The position numbers and the translations under genes are program-made. Positions 1 to 8,685 of a stretch of DNA of 64,000 nucleotides are shown here, piece after piece (the first letter of the stretch is position 1; every line of letters starts with the position of its first letter). The notes beneath the pieces are model-generated. The model was not told the origin of the DNA. It saw nothing but the letters and a program-made list of their open reading frames with translations, and ran no database searches. Source of the DNA: an uncultured Aquimarina sp. (GTDB lineage Bacteria; Bacteroidota; Bacteroidia; Flavobacteriales; Flavobacteriaceae); the NCBI GenBank assembly GCA_947496355.1, contig CANMCO010000016.1:1-64000 (forward strand), read 5' to 3'.

Positions 1-90
1 TCTCCTCTGGTTGTTCAGATAATTCTACAGATTATACATTCCTAAATTAAAACATCTAATCTAATAGTGTAGTCGAAACTACCATATTCC

Positions 91-212
91 GGGCTTCGAG
101 AACCTCAGCCCACAATGATGATTCGAAGGGTGAGGCTCTCGAACCCTGAGGCACTCGAAGGGTGAGTGACAACTTCGGTTTCTAGAGCCTCAACCTGCGC
201 AGTCCCGAAAAA
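91..212. repeat. Palindromic intergenic repeat, locus A
   Basis: This stretch opens with gggcttcgagaacctcag and carries the matching arm ctgaggcactcgaag near 147-161, followed by a second, more degenerate copy to about 212. The arms are an imperfect inverted repeat able to form a long hairpin. The same arms recur at 11733-11980, 12314-12373 and 13004-13092. Bases 1-90 hold nothing I recognise. Confidence 0.7.
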
Positions 213-267
213 TGAAACTACCATGATGTATCATTGCATAGTATAAATAAAATAAAACAATGATACC

Positions 268-969
268 ATGTCAAAAGAGAATTATGACGCAAAATTAAAT
301 GTGCTAGAATCGCTATCACAAGAATTAGTAAAAGCACCATCACAACCCGTAGATGTAACTGTACAAGAAGCAGAAAACTTATTTATCTGGGCACAGGAAG
401 ATAAAAAAATACTACTGAGTAAAGGACTGGAGTGGGATAGGTATGTAAAAGACTTACCAGTTCGTACTGGAGCATGCAGATATGCACAAGCCCTATGGAC
501 CAAAGAGCGGTATAGCCAGGAAGAAGCTGCAAAAACATGGAGAAAAGAATCTCCTAAAGCGTATGAGTTTAGAAATGACCTATTGGCCGACTTGCGTTTT
601 GCCTTTCGTAAACGTCCGGATTTATTAAGCCGAGTACGTGCCATAGCCGATGGAGAAGGGGATGCCAATATGATACAGGATCTTATGGATATAAGCGTAC
701 TGGGTAAAGCCAATGTAACCGAACTTGAAAAGATAAAATATGACCTTAGACCCTTTAATATCGCCGAACAAAAGTCTGACAGCCTTGCCGAACTACTGGC
801 CAAAGCCAATGGTGCTACGCTAGACAACTCTAAAGCTAAAGAAGTACGCGATCGCGCATTTACGCACCTAAAAGAAGCCATAGATGAGATTAGAGATACC
901 GGTAAATATGCGTTTAGGAAAGACCCTGAACGTTTTAAAGGATATATCAGCAGATACAAACGTAAGTAA
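268..969 (+). CDS. Hypothetical cytoplasmic protein
   Basis: A 233-residue protein, soluble and rich in charged residues, with no signal peptide and no membrane segment. I do not recognise the family. It looks mostly alpha-helical, with a Lys/Arg-rich end (last four residues RKRK-like, ending YKRK) and two similar segments near residues 109-115 and 215-222 that both contain F-R-K and a following R/D-P. The latter might mark an internal duplication. It stands alone: a palindromic repeat lies before it and a strong GC-rich hairpin follows 26 bases after its stop, so it is probably a single-gene transcript. It is a real gene judging from its length and residue composition; the overlapping reverse-strand frame has no sensible features. 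No function can be assigned. Confidence 0.7.
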   Translation: MSKENYDAKLNVLESLSQELVKAPSQPVDVTVQEAENLFIWAQEDKKILLSKGLEWDRYVKDLPVRTGACRYAQALWTKERYSQEEAAKTWRKESPKAYEFRNDLLADLRFAFRKRPDLLSRVRAIADGEGDANMIQDLMDISVLGKANVTELEKIKYDLRPFNIAEQKSDSLAELLAKANGATLDNSKAKEVRDRAFTHLKEAIDEIRDTGKYAFRKDPERFKGYISRYKRK

Positions 970-994
970 TTACAGATAACTCCTTGCTATTACT

Positions 995-1055
995 AACCCG
1001 CGCATAGGGTTGGGGTCTCAGCGCACCGCTGAAGCTTCTCCCAAATGCGCGGGTT
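995..1055 (+). terminator. GC-rich nested hairpin, probable terminator
   Basis: Bases 995-1005 (aacccgcgcat) and 1045-1055 (atgcgcgggtt) are an exact 11-base inverted repeat, with a smaller hairpin inside its loop (tcagcg and cgctga, 1018-1032) and a T-rich run straight after (tctttttacc). It lies behind the gene ending at 969, so rho-independent termination is the simplest reading. The next 80 bases contain further short palindromes (taccct/agggta, ggtatacc). The remaining gap up to 1403 is AT-rich and shows no other feature. Confidence 0.55.
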
Positions 1056-1403
1056 TCTTTTTACCCTGCGCTGAGGGTATCTGGTATACCGCTGATCGAT
1101 AAACTTTGTGTGCTGGAGGGGCACAACTATGCGCTGATGATGTTAGGTGTGCCGTTGGTCGAGAAAAGTTTGTGTTTAAGGTGAAAAAATCTTTTGGGAT
1201 GGGGATTTCCGTAAAAAATTTAAGGGAATTAATCATTATCTTGGATAAATATTAACCTACTAACGAATTCATCCTATTGCAATTATGTTTAAAGAAAATA
1301 TTTATGTTTAAAAAACTTCTTGTTTTATTTAATAATAGCTGATGTAACTTATAGTAATCTAAATAGGTTTTATATTTTTAGCATTTAAATTACAAAAGCA
1401 CTT

Positions 1404-2966
1404 ATGGCAAAAAAAACAGCTGCAAAGAAAACCAAATCCATTGAAGAAACACTTTGGCAATCCTGTGACAAACTAAGAGGTTCGGTAGAATCTAGCGAAT
1501 ATAAACACGTAGTATTAGGACTTATCTTCTTAAAGTTTACCAGTGATAAATTTGAAGAACGCAGAGAAGAGCTTATAGCAGAAGGAAAAGAAAAGTATGT
1601 AGAAATGAAAGATTTCTATAATATGAAAAATGTATTTTTTTTAAACGAAACCTCACGTTGGAGCTATATAAAAGCTAATGCCAAACAAGACGATTTAGCA
1701 CTGAAAATAGATACAGCCTTACACGATATTGAAAAAAACAACCCTGCGCTTAAAGGAGCATTACCAGATAATTATTTTTCTCGTTTAGGATTAGACAAAA
1801 CCAAACTGGCTTCACTTATTGACCAAATAAGTGAGATAAACACCATTGCCGATAAGCAAAACGATATTGTTGGGCGCGTTTACGAGTATTTCTTAGCCAA
1901 ATTTGCAATTAAAGAAGGAAAGGGAAAAGGAGAATTTTACACCCCAAAAAGTATTGTAAACCTGATTGCCGAAATGATAGAACCCTACCAAGGTATTATT
2001 TATGACCCTGCTTGTGGTTCTGGTGGTATGTTTGTGCAATCGGTTAAATTTATAGAAAACCACCACGGAAACAAAAAAGAAGTTTCTGTGTACGGGCAAG
2101 AATACACTAACACAACCTACAAACTGGCTAAAATGAATTTGGCCATACGTGGTATTTCTGCCAATTTGGGGGAAAAAGCGGCTGATACTTTTGGTGCTGA
2201 CCAACACCCAGATTTAAAAGCCGATTTTATAATGGCAAACCCACCTTTTAATCAAAAAGATTGGAGAGCCGAAAGTGAACTCACAGACGACCCACGTTGG
2301 AAAGGCTATGATGTACCTCCAAAATCTAACGCCAACTATGGATGGATTTTAAATATGGCTGCTAAACTCTCTGATAACGGAGTAGCTGGTTTTATCTTGG
2401 CAAATGGAGCGTTATCTGGTGGTGGCGAAGAATATAAAATCCGTAAAAAATTGGTTGAAAACAATTTGGTGGAAGCTATTATTATTTTACCAAGAAATAT
2501 GTTTTATACTACAGATATTTCTGTTACGCTTTGGATTTTAAATAAGAACAAGACAGAACAAGTTATAGATAAAGGTACTGAAACTCGAAACTACCGTAAA
2601 CGAGAAGAAGAAATTTTGTTTATGGACTTACGACAACAGGGAGAACCGTTTGAAAAAAAGTACATTCAGTTTTCGGAAATGCATATACAAGACATTGCAC
2701 AAACATTTCATACGTGGCAAACCGATAAAGATGCCTATACAGACATACCAGAATATTGCTACTCAGCAAATAAAGCAGAGGTAATAAAAAAGGACTTTTC
2801 TTTAGTACCTAGTAAGTATATAGAATTTGTAAACCGAGACGAAAACATAGATTTTGATACCAAAATGAAAGCTTTGCAAACTGAATTAAAGGCTCTTTTG
2901 GCACAAGAAGCACAATCAAAAACCAATTTACAGAACGTATTTAAAAACTTGGGTTATGAGTTATAA
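1404..2966 (+). CDS. hsdM: Type I restriction-modification DNA methyltransferase subunit
   Basis: The modification subunit of a type I restriction system; it transfers a methyl group from SAM to N6 of adenine in the target chosen by HsdS. The 520 residues are full length for the family. An N-terminal helical HsdM domain (about 10-150) precedes the N6-adenine methyltransferase core, where the SAM-binding motif DPACGSGG is at 201-208 and the catalytic NPPF at 279-282. The N-terminal run of lysines (MAKKTAAKKTK) is normal for Bacteroidota versions. The gene overlaps hsdS by 11 bases, and hsdS overlaps hsdR, so all three are translated as one unit. No frameshift or missing motif is visible, so methylation activity is expected. 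Confidence 0.97.
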   Translation: MAKKTAAKKTKSIEETLWQSCDKLRGSVESSEYKHVVLGLIFLKFTSDKFEERREELIAEGKEKYVEMKDFYNMKNVFFLNETSRWSYIKANAKQDDLALKIDTALHDIEKNNPALKGALPDNYFSRLGLDKTKLASLIDQISEINTIADKQNDIVGRVYEYFLAKFAIKEGKGKGEFYTPKSIVNLIAEMIEPYQGIIYDPACGSGGMFVQSVKFIENHHGNKKEVSVYGQEYTNTTYKLAKMNLAIRGISANLGEKAADTFGADQHPDLKADFIMANPPFNQKDWRAESELTDDPRWKGYDVPPKSNANYGWILNMAAKLSDNGVAGFILANGALSGGGEEYKIRKKLVENNLVEAIIILPRNMFYTTDISVTLWILNKNKTEQVIDKGTETRNYRKREEEILFMDLRQQGEPFEKKYIQFSEMHIQDIAQTFHTWQTDKDAYTDIPEYCYSANKAEVIKKDFSLVPSKYIEFVNRDENIDFDTKMKALQTELKALLAQEAQSKTNLQNVFKNLGYEL

Positions 2967-4230
2967 ACGTTTGGGCGATTACATACAGCCTGTAAATATT
3001 AGAAATAAAGAATTAGAGGTAACTACTTTGTTAGGCGTAAGTGTTAAAAAAAAGTTTATTCCTTCAATCGCTAACACTGTTGGCACAGATTTTAAAAAAT
3101 ATAAAATTGTAAAAAAGCATCAATTTGTATATATCCCTGATACTTCTAGAAGAGGAGAAAAAATTGGTATTGCAATGTTGGAAAGTCATAATATAGCATT
3201 AGTCTCTCAAGCCTATACTGTTTTTGAAATAGAAGACCAAAACAAATTACGTTCTGAATATTTAATGATGTGGTTTAGAAGACCCGAATTTGACCGTTAT
3301 GCTAGGGTTAAATCTCACGGAAGTGTTAGAGAAATATTCGACTGGGATGAAATGTGTAGTATAGAACTCCCAATCCCAAGCATAGAAAAACAACAACAAA
3401 TAGTAGCTGAATACAATACAGTAAAGAACCGCATACAACTAAACGAGCAACTCAACCAAAAACTAGAAGCCACCGCACAAGCCTTGTATAAACATTGGTT
3501 TGTAGATTTTGAGTTTCCTATAGATCTTTGTCAGTCTGAGCTTGTCGAAGACCAAAAGATCGATTATAGCAAAGGGTACAAATCTTCTGGTGGCAAAATG
3601 GTGTATAATGAAGAATTGGAGAAGGATATTCCTGTTGGTTGGAGTATAGAGAAACTAAAAAATGTAACCTCTCTTTTGAAAAGAGGAATTTCTCCAAAAT
3701 ACACTTTAGATGGTGGAGTAATTGTAATCAATCAAAAATGTATAAGAAATAACACTGTGAATTTATCACTAAGTCGGTTTCATAATTCTAGTCTTAAGAG
3801 TATACCAAATGAAAAACTAATTGAAAAATTAGATGTTTTAATTAACTCTACAGGAACAGGTACTTTAGGAAGAGTTGGTATTGTTAAAACACTAGAAAAG
3901 GTTATGACGGTTGATTCACACGTAACTATTGTTAGGGCAAATAATAAAATTAATAAATATTATTTGGCAAGTTTTTTATCAGATAATGAAGATATAATTG
4001 TTGAGCTAGGTCATGGATCTACAGGGCAAACAGAATTAAGTCGAGATAGCTTAGGTGAAATGATTTTACCAATACCTTCTTTAGGTTCTCAAAAATATTT
4101 TGAGTTAATTCTAAGTAAGCTACAAAATTATATAGTTTCAAAAGAAAAAGCTCTTCCTAAACTCCAAGAACTCCAAAGTCTATTATTAGCCAAAATGACA
4201 CAGGTAGAAACTAAACTACAAACTGTATGA
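2956..4230 (+). CDS. hsdS: Type I restriction-modification specificity subunit
   Basis: The DNA-recognition subunit: two target-recognition domains read the two halves of a split target, and helical spacers bind HsdM. The 424 residues show a first recognition domain (about 1-140), a central helical region containing QQQIVAEYNTVKNRIQLNEQ and the family-typical HWFVDFEFP, then a second recognition domain that opens with SGGKMVYNEELEKDIPVGW and ends in a C-terminal helix. The stretch between DFEFP and SGGKMV is usually short; here it holds extra residues (CQSELVEDQK and neighbours) encoded by a palindromic sequence at 3523-3561. The frame stays open, so the protein should be functional. The stop overlaps the hsdR start as ATGA. 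Confidence 0.94.
   Translation: MSYKRLGDYIQPVNIRNKELEVTTLLGVSVKKKFIPSIANTVGTDFKKYKIVKKHQFVYIPDTSRRGEKIGIAMLESHNIALVSQAYTVFEIEDQNKLRSEYLMMWFRRPEFDRYARVKSHGSVREIFDWDEMCSIELPIPSIEKQQQIVAEYNTVKNRIQLNEQLNQKLEATAQALYKHWFVDFEFPIDLCQSELVEDQKIDYSKGYKSSGGKMVYNEELEKDIPVGWSIEKLKNVTSLLKRGISPKYTLDGGVIVINQKCIRNNTVNLSLSRFHNSSLKSIPNEKLIEKLDVLINSTGTGTLGRVGIVKTLEKVMTVDSHVTIVRANNKINKYYLASFLSDNEDIIVELGHGSTGQTELSRDSLGEMILPIPSLGSQKYFELILSKLQNYIVSKEKALPKLQELQSLLLAKMTQVETKLQTV
3523..3561. repeat. In-frame palindromic insertion inside hsdS
   Basis: The segment begins gatctttgtc and ends gaccaaaagatc, so its ends are near-complementary. Its middle (tcagtctgagcttgtcgaag) resembles the intergenic repeats of this window in having ctgag and tcgaag blocks. 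It adds about 13 codons (around residues 190-202) at the linker between the central helix and the second recognition domain. It looks like a repeat that became coding. That origin is an inference. Confidence 0.55.
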
Positions 4231-7200
4231 GTCAAAAATTTACAGAAGCACAATTAGAAGCTGCCTTTGCAGAATTGATAGGTAATGAAGGGTATCCGCA
4301 TCATTTAGGTAATACCCTAAACCGTGCAGAAGATGAAGTGATTGTAGCAGATGATTTACGTAAATTTTTACTCCAAAAATACCAAGAAGAACACTTAACC
4401 GAATCTGAGGTCAATAGTATCATTCTACAAATAAAAACCTTACCTGCTTCTGATTTATACGAAAGCAACAAACGTTTTATGCGATTGCTTTCAGATGGCT
4501 TTATACTAAAAAGAGAAGATCCAAGCCAAAAAGATATTTACATACAGTTAATAGATTTTTCAGGTTTAGAAAATCAAGTTCAAGGGGAGAATATAGAGTC
4601 CATAGTAGCAGAACCTCAATCGCATTATGGTGACCAAAATATCTACAAATTTGTTACCCAACTAGAAATTACCGAAGCCAACCAAAAACGTATTCCAGAT
4701 GGTATTTTGTACATCAATGGTTTGCCTTTGATGGTGTTTGAGTTTAAATCTGCCATACGCGAAGAAGCTACCATACATAATGCCTACGAGCAATTAACGG
4801 TTCGTTACAAAAGAGATATTCCTCAATTGTTTATTTGCAATGCTTTTTGTGTGATTTCTGATGGTGTAAACAACAAAGCAGGTTCGTTTTTTGCTCCTTA
4901 TGAGTTTTATTATGCTTGGAGGCGTGTTGCAGGCTTAGCCAAAGATGTAGATGGTATAGACTCTATGTTTACACTCGTACAAGGGATGTTGCATAAAAAC
5001 CGTTTACGAGACATTATTCGCAATTTTATTTACTTGCCAGACAGTAGTAAACAGGACGAAAAAATTGTGTGTCGTTATCCGCAATATTATGCAGCACGTA
5101 AGTTATACGATAACATAAAACTGGCTCAAAAAAATACAAACGACACAGGTGGAGATGGTAAAGGTGGCACTTATTTTGGTGCAACAGGTTGCGGTAAAAG
5201 TTTTACAATGCTTTTCTTGACACGTTTATTAATGAAAAGTCAACATTTTGGTAATCCAACTATATTATTAATTACTGATAGAACCGATTTAGACGACCAA
5301 CTATCCGCACAATTTACCAATGCTAAAAACTATATAGGCGATAATGGTATTGTAAGCGTAGAAAGCCGTAAACAGTTACGAGAAAAACTACAAGGTTGCG
5401 AATCTGGTGGTGTGTTTTTAACGACCATTCATAAATTTACAGAAGACTTAGCTTTACTTACCGAAAGAACCAATGTGATCTGTATTTCGGACGAAGCTCA
5501 TAGAAGTCAAACCAATTTAGACCAAAAAGTTACCGTTACTGAAAAAGGAGTAAAAAAGACCTTTGGTTTTGCCAAATACCTACATGATTCTTTACCTAAT
5601 GCGACATTTGTTGGGTTTACAGGAACACCAATAGATGCTACCTTAGATGTTTTTGGTAAAGTGGTAGATGCTTACACTATGACCGAATCGGTAAAAGATG
5701 AAATTACCGTACGTATTGTGTATGAAGGAAGAGCAGCCAAAGTAATTTTAAACAATAGCGAACTTCAAAAAATTGAAAAATATTATGAAGAAGCAGCTAA
5801 TGAAGGCGCCAATGAATATCAAATAGAAGAAAGTAAAAAACAGTCTGCCAATATGAATGCTGTTTTGGGTGACCCAGATATTTTAAAGAAAATAGCCTAT
5901 GATTTTGTAACCCATTACGAAAACAGAATAAATGAAGGAGCTACTATAAAAGGAAAAGCAATGTTTGTGTGTAGTAGCCGACCAATTGCCTATGCTTTTT
6001 ATCAAAATTTAATGAAGTTACGTCCTGAATGGGCTGAAATAAAACAAGCAGAAGACGGAGCAGAATTAACCGATAAAGAAAAGAAAGAAATAAAACCAAT
6101 GCAGCGTGTTAAAATGATAATGACACGTGGCAAAGACGACCCAGCAGAACTTTACGAAATGTTAGGATCTAAAGACTACCGTAAAGAACTGGACCGGCAG
6201 TTTAAAAATGAAAAATCAAACTTTAAAATTGCTATTGTTGTAGATATGTGGCTCACCGGTTTTGATGTGCCGTTTTTGGATAGTATGTATATCTACAAAC
6301 CGATTTCGCAACACAATTTAATACAGACAATTTCTCGTGTAAATAGAAAATTTGCAGGCAAAAATAAAGGTTTAGTAGTCGATTATATTGGAATTAAAAA
6401 GGCTATGAATTTAGCATTAGCTAAATACAATAAAGGTGACCAAGAAAATTTTGAAGATATAGATGCTTCCTTAATTGCAGTGCGTAATCAATTGGATTTG
6501 CTGGCTAAAATCTTCCATAAGTTTGACAGTTCAAAGTATTTTAATGGTTCACCACTAGATCAATTAAACACCTTAAACCAAGCAGCTGAATATGCCCAAA
6601 TAACTAAAGAACTAGAAACACGTTTTATGGGCTTAGTAAAGCGCTTAAAAGCTGCTTATGATATTTGTGCAGGTAGTGAAAAGCTCACCCAGTCAGAAAG
6701 AGATTACACCCATTTCTATTTAGCAGTTCGATCTATTGTATTTAAACTAACCAAAGGTAATGCACCAGATACCGCACAGATGAATGCTAAAGTACGAGAA
6801 ATGATAAAAGATGCTTTGCAAAGTGATGGGGTAGAAGAAATATTTAAAATTGGAGAAGATGCCGATAGTCAGCAAGATATTTTTGATGATGATTATTTGG
6901 CGAAGTTGGATAAAATAAAAATGCCCAACACCAAGATTAAACTCTTGCAACAATTACTAGCCAAAGCTATTGGAGAAATCAAGAAAGTAAATCAAGTAAA
7001 AGGAGTAGATTTTACTAAGAAAATGGAAGCGTTGGTTTCTCGATACAACGACCGTAGTGAAAATGATGTTTTGCGTAGTGAAGTATATGAAGAAATGGCA
7101 GAAGCATTAACAGATATGATTATGCAAGTGCGTGATGAATTTGACTCAGGAGAAAAACTTGGAATTGATTTTGAAGAAAAAGCTTTTTATGATATTCTTT

Positions 7201-7451
7201 TAGAACTATGCGTTAAGTATGACTTCACTTATCCTGAAGATAAACTAATAGCTTTAGCAAAAAAAGTGAAGGAGTTGGTAGATAGCCAAGCAAAATTTCC
7301 TGATTGGAGTAAACGAGATGATATAAAATCAGCTTTAAAAGTTGGTTTGATATTGCTACTGGATGAATTCGGCTATCCACCAGTTGAAAGAGATGAAGTG
7401 TATCAAGAAATATTTACACAAGCAGAGAATTATAAGAAGTATAATACATAA
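4227..7451 (+). CDS. hsdR: Type I restriction endonuclease motor/nuclease subunit
   Basis: The subunit that translocates and cuts unmethylated DNA in the HsdR2M2S1 complex. At 1074 residues it has the full layout. An N-terminal PD-(D/E)xK nuclease carries catalytic D158 and E172/K174 (the EFK triplet). An SF2 helicase motor has Walker A GATGCGKS at 318-325 and the DEAH box at 422-425, with a further helicase motif in the TGTP segment shortly after. A second RecA lobe contains the QTISRVNR motif, and a long C-terminal helical region binds the methylase core. The start codon overlaps the hsdS stop by four bases (ATGA). All catalytic motifs are present, so restriction activity is expected. The SIR2-like gene follows 48 bases downstream on the same strand. 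Confidence 0.97.
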   Translation: MSQKFTEAQLEAAFAELIGNEGYPHHLGNTLNRAEDEVIVADDLRKFLLQKYQEEHLTESEVNSIILQIKTLPASDLYESNKRFMRLLSDGFILKREDPSQKDIYIQLIDFSGLENQVQGENIESIVAEPQSHYGDQNIYKFVTQLEITEANQKRIPDGILYINGLPLMVFEFKSAIREEATIHNAYEQLTVRYKRDIPQLFICNAFCVISDGVNNKAGSFFAPYEFYYAWRRVAGLAKDVDGIDSMFTLVQGMLHKNRLRDIIRNFIYLPDSSKQDEKIVCRYPQYYAARKLYDNIKLAQKNTNDTGGDGKGGTYFGATGCGKSFTMLFLTRLLMKSQHFGNPTILLITDRTDLDDQLSAQFTNAKNYIGDNGIVSVESRKQLREKLQGCESGGVFLTTIHKFTEDLALLTERTNVICISDEAHRSQTNLDQKVTVTEKGVKKTFGFAKYLHDSLPNATFVGFTGTPIDATLDVFGKVVDAYTMTESVKDEITVRIVYEGRAAKVILNNSELQKIEKYYEEAANEGANEYQIEESKKQSANMNAVLGDPDILKKIAYDFVTHYENRINEGATIKGKAMFVCSSRPIAYAFYQNLMKLRPEWAEIKQAEDGAELTDKEKKEIKPMQRVKMIMTRGKDDPAELYEMLGSKDYRKELDRQFKNEKSNFKIAIVVDMWLTGFDVPFLDSMYIYKPISQHNLIQTISRVNRKFAGKNKGLVVDYIGIKKAMNLALAKYNKGDQENFEDIDASLIAVRNQLDLLAKIFHKFDSSKYFNGSPLDQLNTLNQAAEYAQITKELETRFMGLVKRLKAAYDICAGSEKLTQSERDYTHFYLAVRSIVFKLTKGNAPDTAQMNAKVREMIKDALQSDGVEEIFKIGEDADSQQDIFDDDYLAKLDKIKMPNTKIKLLQQLLAKAIGEIKKVNQVKGVDFTKKMEALVSRYNDRSENDVLRSEVYEEMAEALTDMIMQVRDEFDSGEKLGIDFEEKAFYDILLELCVKYDFTYPEDKLIALAKKVKELVDSQAKFPDWSKRDDIKSALKVGLILLLDEFGYPPVERDEVYQEIFTQAENYKKYNT

Positions 7452-7499
7452 AAAATCATTTATGATTAGTACAAAGCTTGATTATTATACCATAAACTT

Positions 7500-8669
7500 A
7501 TGACAACAATTAGAGATCTTACAATTCTTATTGGAGCAGGATTTTCAGTTTTAGCAGGACAACCTCTAGCAAAAGATATTAATACAAGATTTGATAGGGA
7601 TCAAAGAGAAAAACTTTTGGTGTTTAGCTCTGGAGAATGGGCTTGGGTAGATGGGAGGGAAGATGTTGATCTTAATAATGGTACACTTTTTTATGATCAA
7701 CTTCCTTATTCCTACATTCTTAATGAAATTATTATCACTTATAAAATGGAAAAAGGAGAATTCAATAACTACGAACACTTTTTTAACTATGTAAATGATA
7801 AACTTAATGTAAAAAAATGGATTGAAGGTATCTATGAAAGAGCAAAGAATCTAATGATTTCTGATAAACCTTATTTGGTTGCAGAACCTAAAGCACATGC
7901 GGATTATTTACTTGTTTTTTCAAAAAGCCCACAGGTAAATAAAATATTAGAAATTATTAATTACCTAATTGCAGATTTATTGGGAGGTATGAGTTTAGAA
8001 AAAGTAAAAGAAGTTCACGAAAACTATAAAGGTTTTCTTAGTTATATAAAAAAATATAAGACGGTTAATATATTTACGCTTAATCACGATCTTTTATTAG
8101 AAAAGCTATTGCAATTAGAAGGAATAGAGTATGCAAGAGGGTTTACTAATGAAAATTCTGAAATAAATCACGAAGGCAATTCAATTCCCGTTTTTAAAAA
8201 TGATTTCAAAGCTAATGTTAGAATTTACAAATTACACGGAAGCTTGGATTATTTTAGATTCCAGCATTATGAGCATGGTGAAATGATGTGGCAGCCTACA
8301 GGTATGTATAATTATTTCACGACTAATGATTATAGAACAAAACATACTGCTGTAAGAATAGATCCAAATACAAAAGAAGTAATTCAGGATTTGAATTTTG
8401 ATGTGGTTCCCAAGTTCATAACAGGAACAAACAAAACTGAAATTATCAAAAATGATTTGATGTACAAAGAACTGTTTAGTAGGTTTGAATCCATAATAAA
8501 ATCTTGTGAAGAACTTTTAATTTCTGGTTACTCATTTAGTGATGATCATATAAATGATTCTTTAAAAAATAATAAGAAATTAAAAATCATCAATCAGAAC
8601 CCATATCAAAAGTATCCATTTGCTTCAAAATCCATCAAAGAAATATCTACATTGAATGAACTAACCTAG
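7500..8669 (+). CDS. SIR2-like domain protein, probable defence NADase
   Basis: A 389-residue protein with a Rossmann SIR2-like fold. The N-terminal nucleotide loop is IGAGFS (11-16), the NHD segment is at 195-197, the catalytic-type His sits in KLHGS (H246), and the C-terminal motif is LISGYSFSDDHIN. In phage defence systems such as Thoeris ThsA, DSR1/DSR2 and the SIR2-APAZ/Ago systems, this domain destroys NAD+ after infection is sensed. No zinc-binding cysteine quartet is visible, so it is not a classical protein deacetylase. The protein has no extra sensor domain of its own, and it sits 16 bases before the FokI-like nuclease gene and 48 bases behind hsdR. The two are therefore probably one operon and may act together; that partnership is an inference. 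Confidence 0.82.
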   Translation: MTTIRDLTILIGAGFSVLAGQPLAKDINTRFDRDQREKLLVFSSGEWAWVDGREDVDLNNGTLFYDQLPYSYILNEIIITYKMEKGEFNNYEHFFNYVNDKLNVKKWIEGIYERAKNLMISDKPYLVAEPKAHADYLLVFSKSPQVNKILEIINYLIADLLGGMSLEKVKEVHENYKGFLSYIKKYKTVNIFTLNHDLLLEKLLQLEGIEYARGFTNENSEINHEGNSIPVFKNDFKANVRIYKLHGSLDYFRFQHYEHGEMMWQPTGMYNYFTTNDYRTKHTAVRIDPNTKEVIQDLNFDVVPKFITGTNKTEIIKNDLMYKELFSRFESIIKSCEELLISGYSFSDDHINDSLKNNKKLKIINQNPYQKYPFASKSIKEISTLNELT

Positions 8670-8685
8670 TGATTGAAATTTAATT

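Noticed and set aside
282..959. A 225-codon minus-strand frame opposite the first hypothetical gene
   Set aside because: Its product is Ser/Leu-rich with no folding pattern, while the plus-strand frame has a charged, helical composition typical of a real protein.
1018..1236. A 72-codon minus-strand frame before hsdM
   Set aside because: It crosses the GC-rich hairpin region; its product is low in folding pattern and rich in Ala/Pro/His from palindromes.
7500..8669. Thoeris ThsA or DSR-type defence protein
   Set aside because: There is no TIR partner, no SLOG domain and no large C-terminal sensor; only the SIR2-like core is shared, so I keep the general name.
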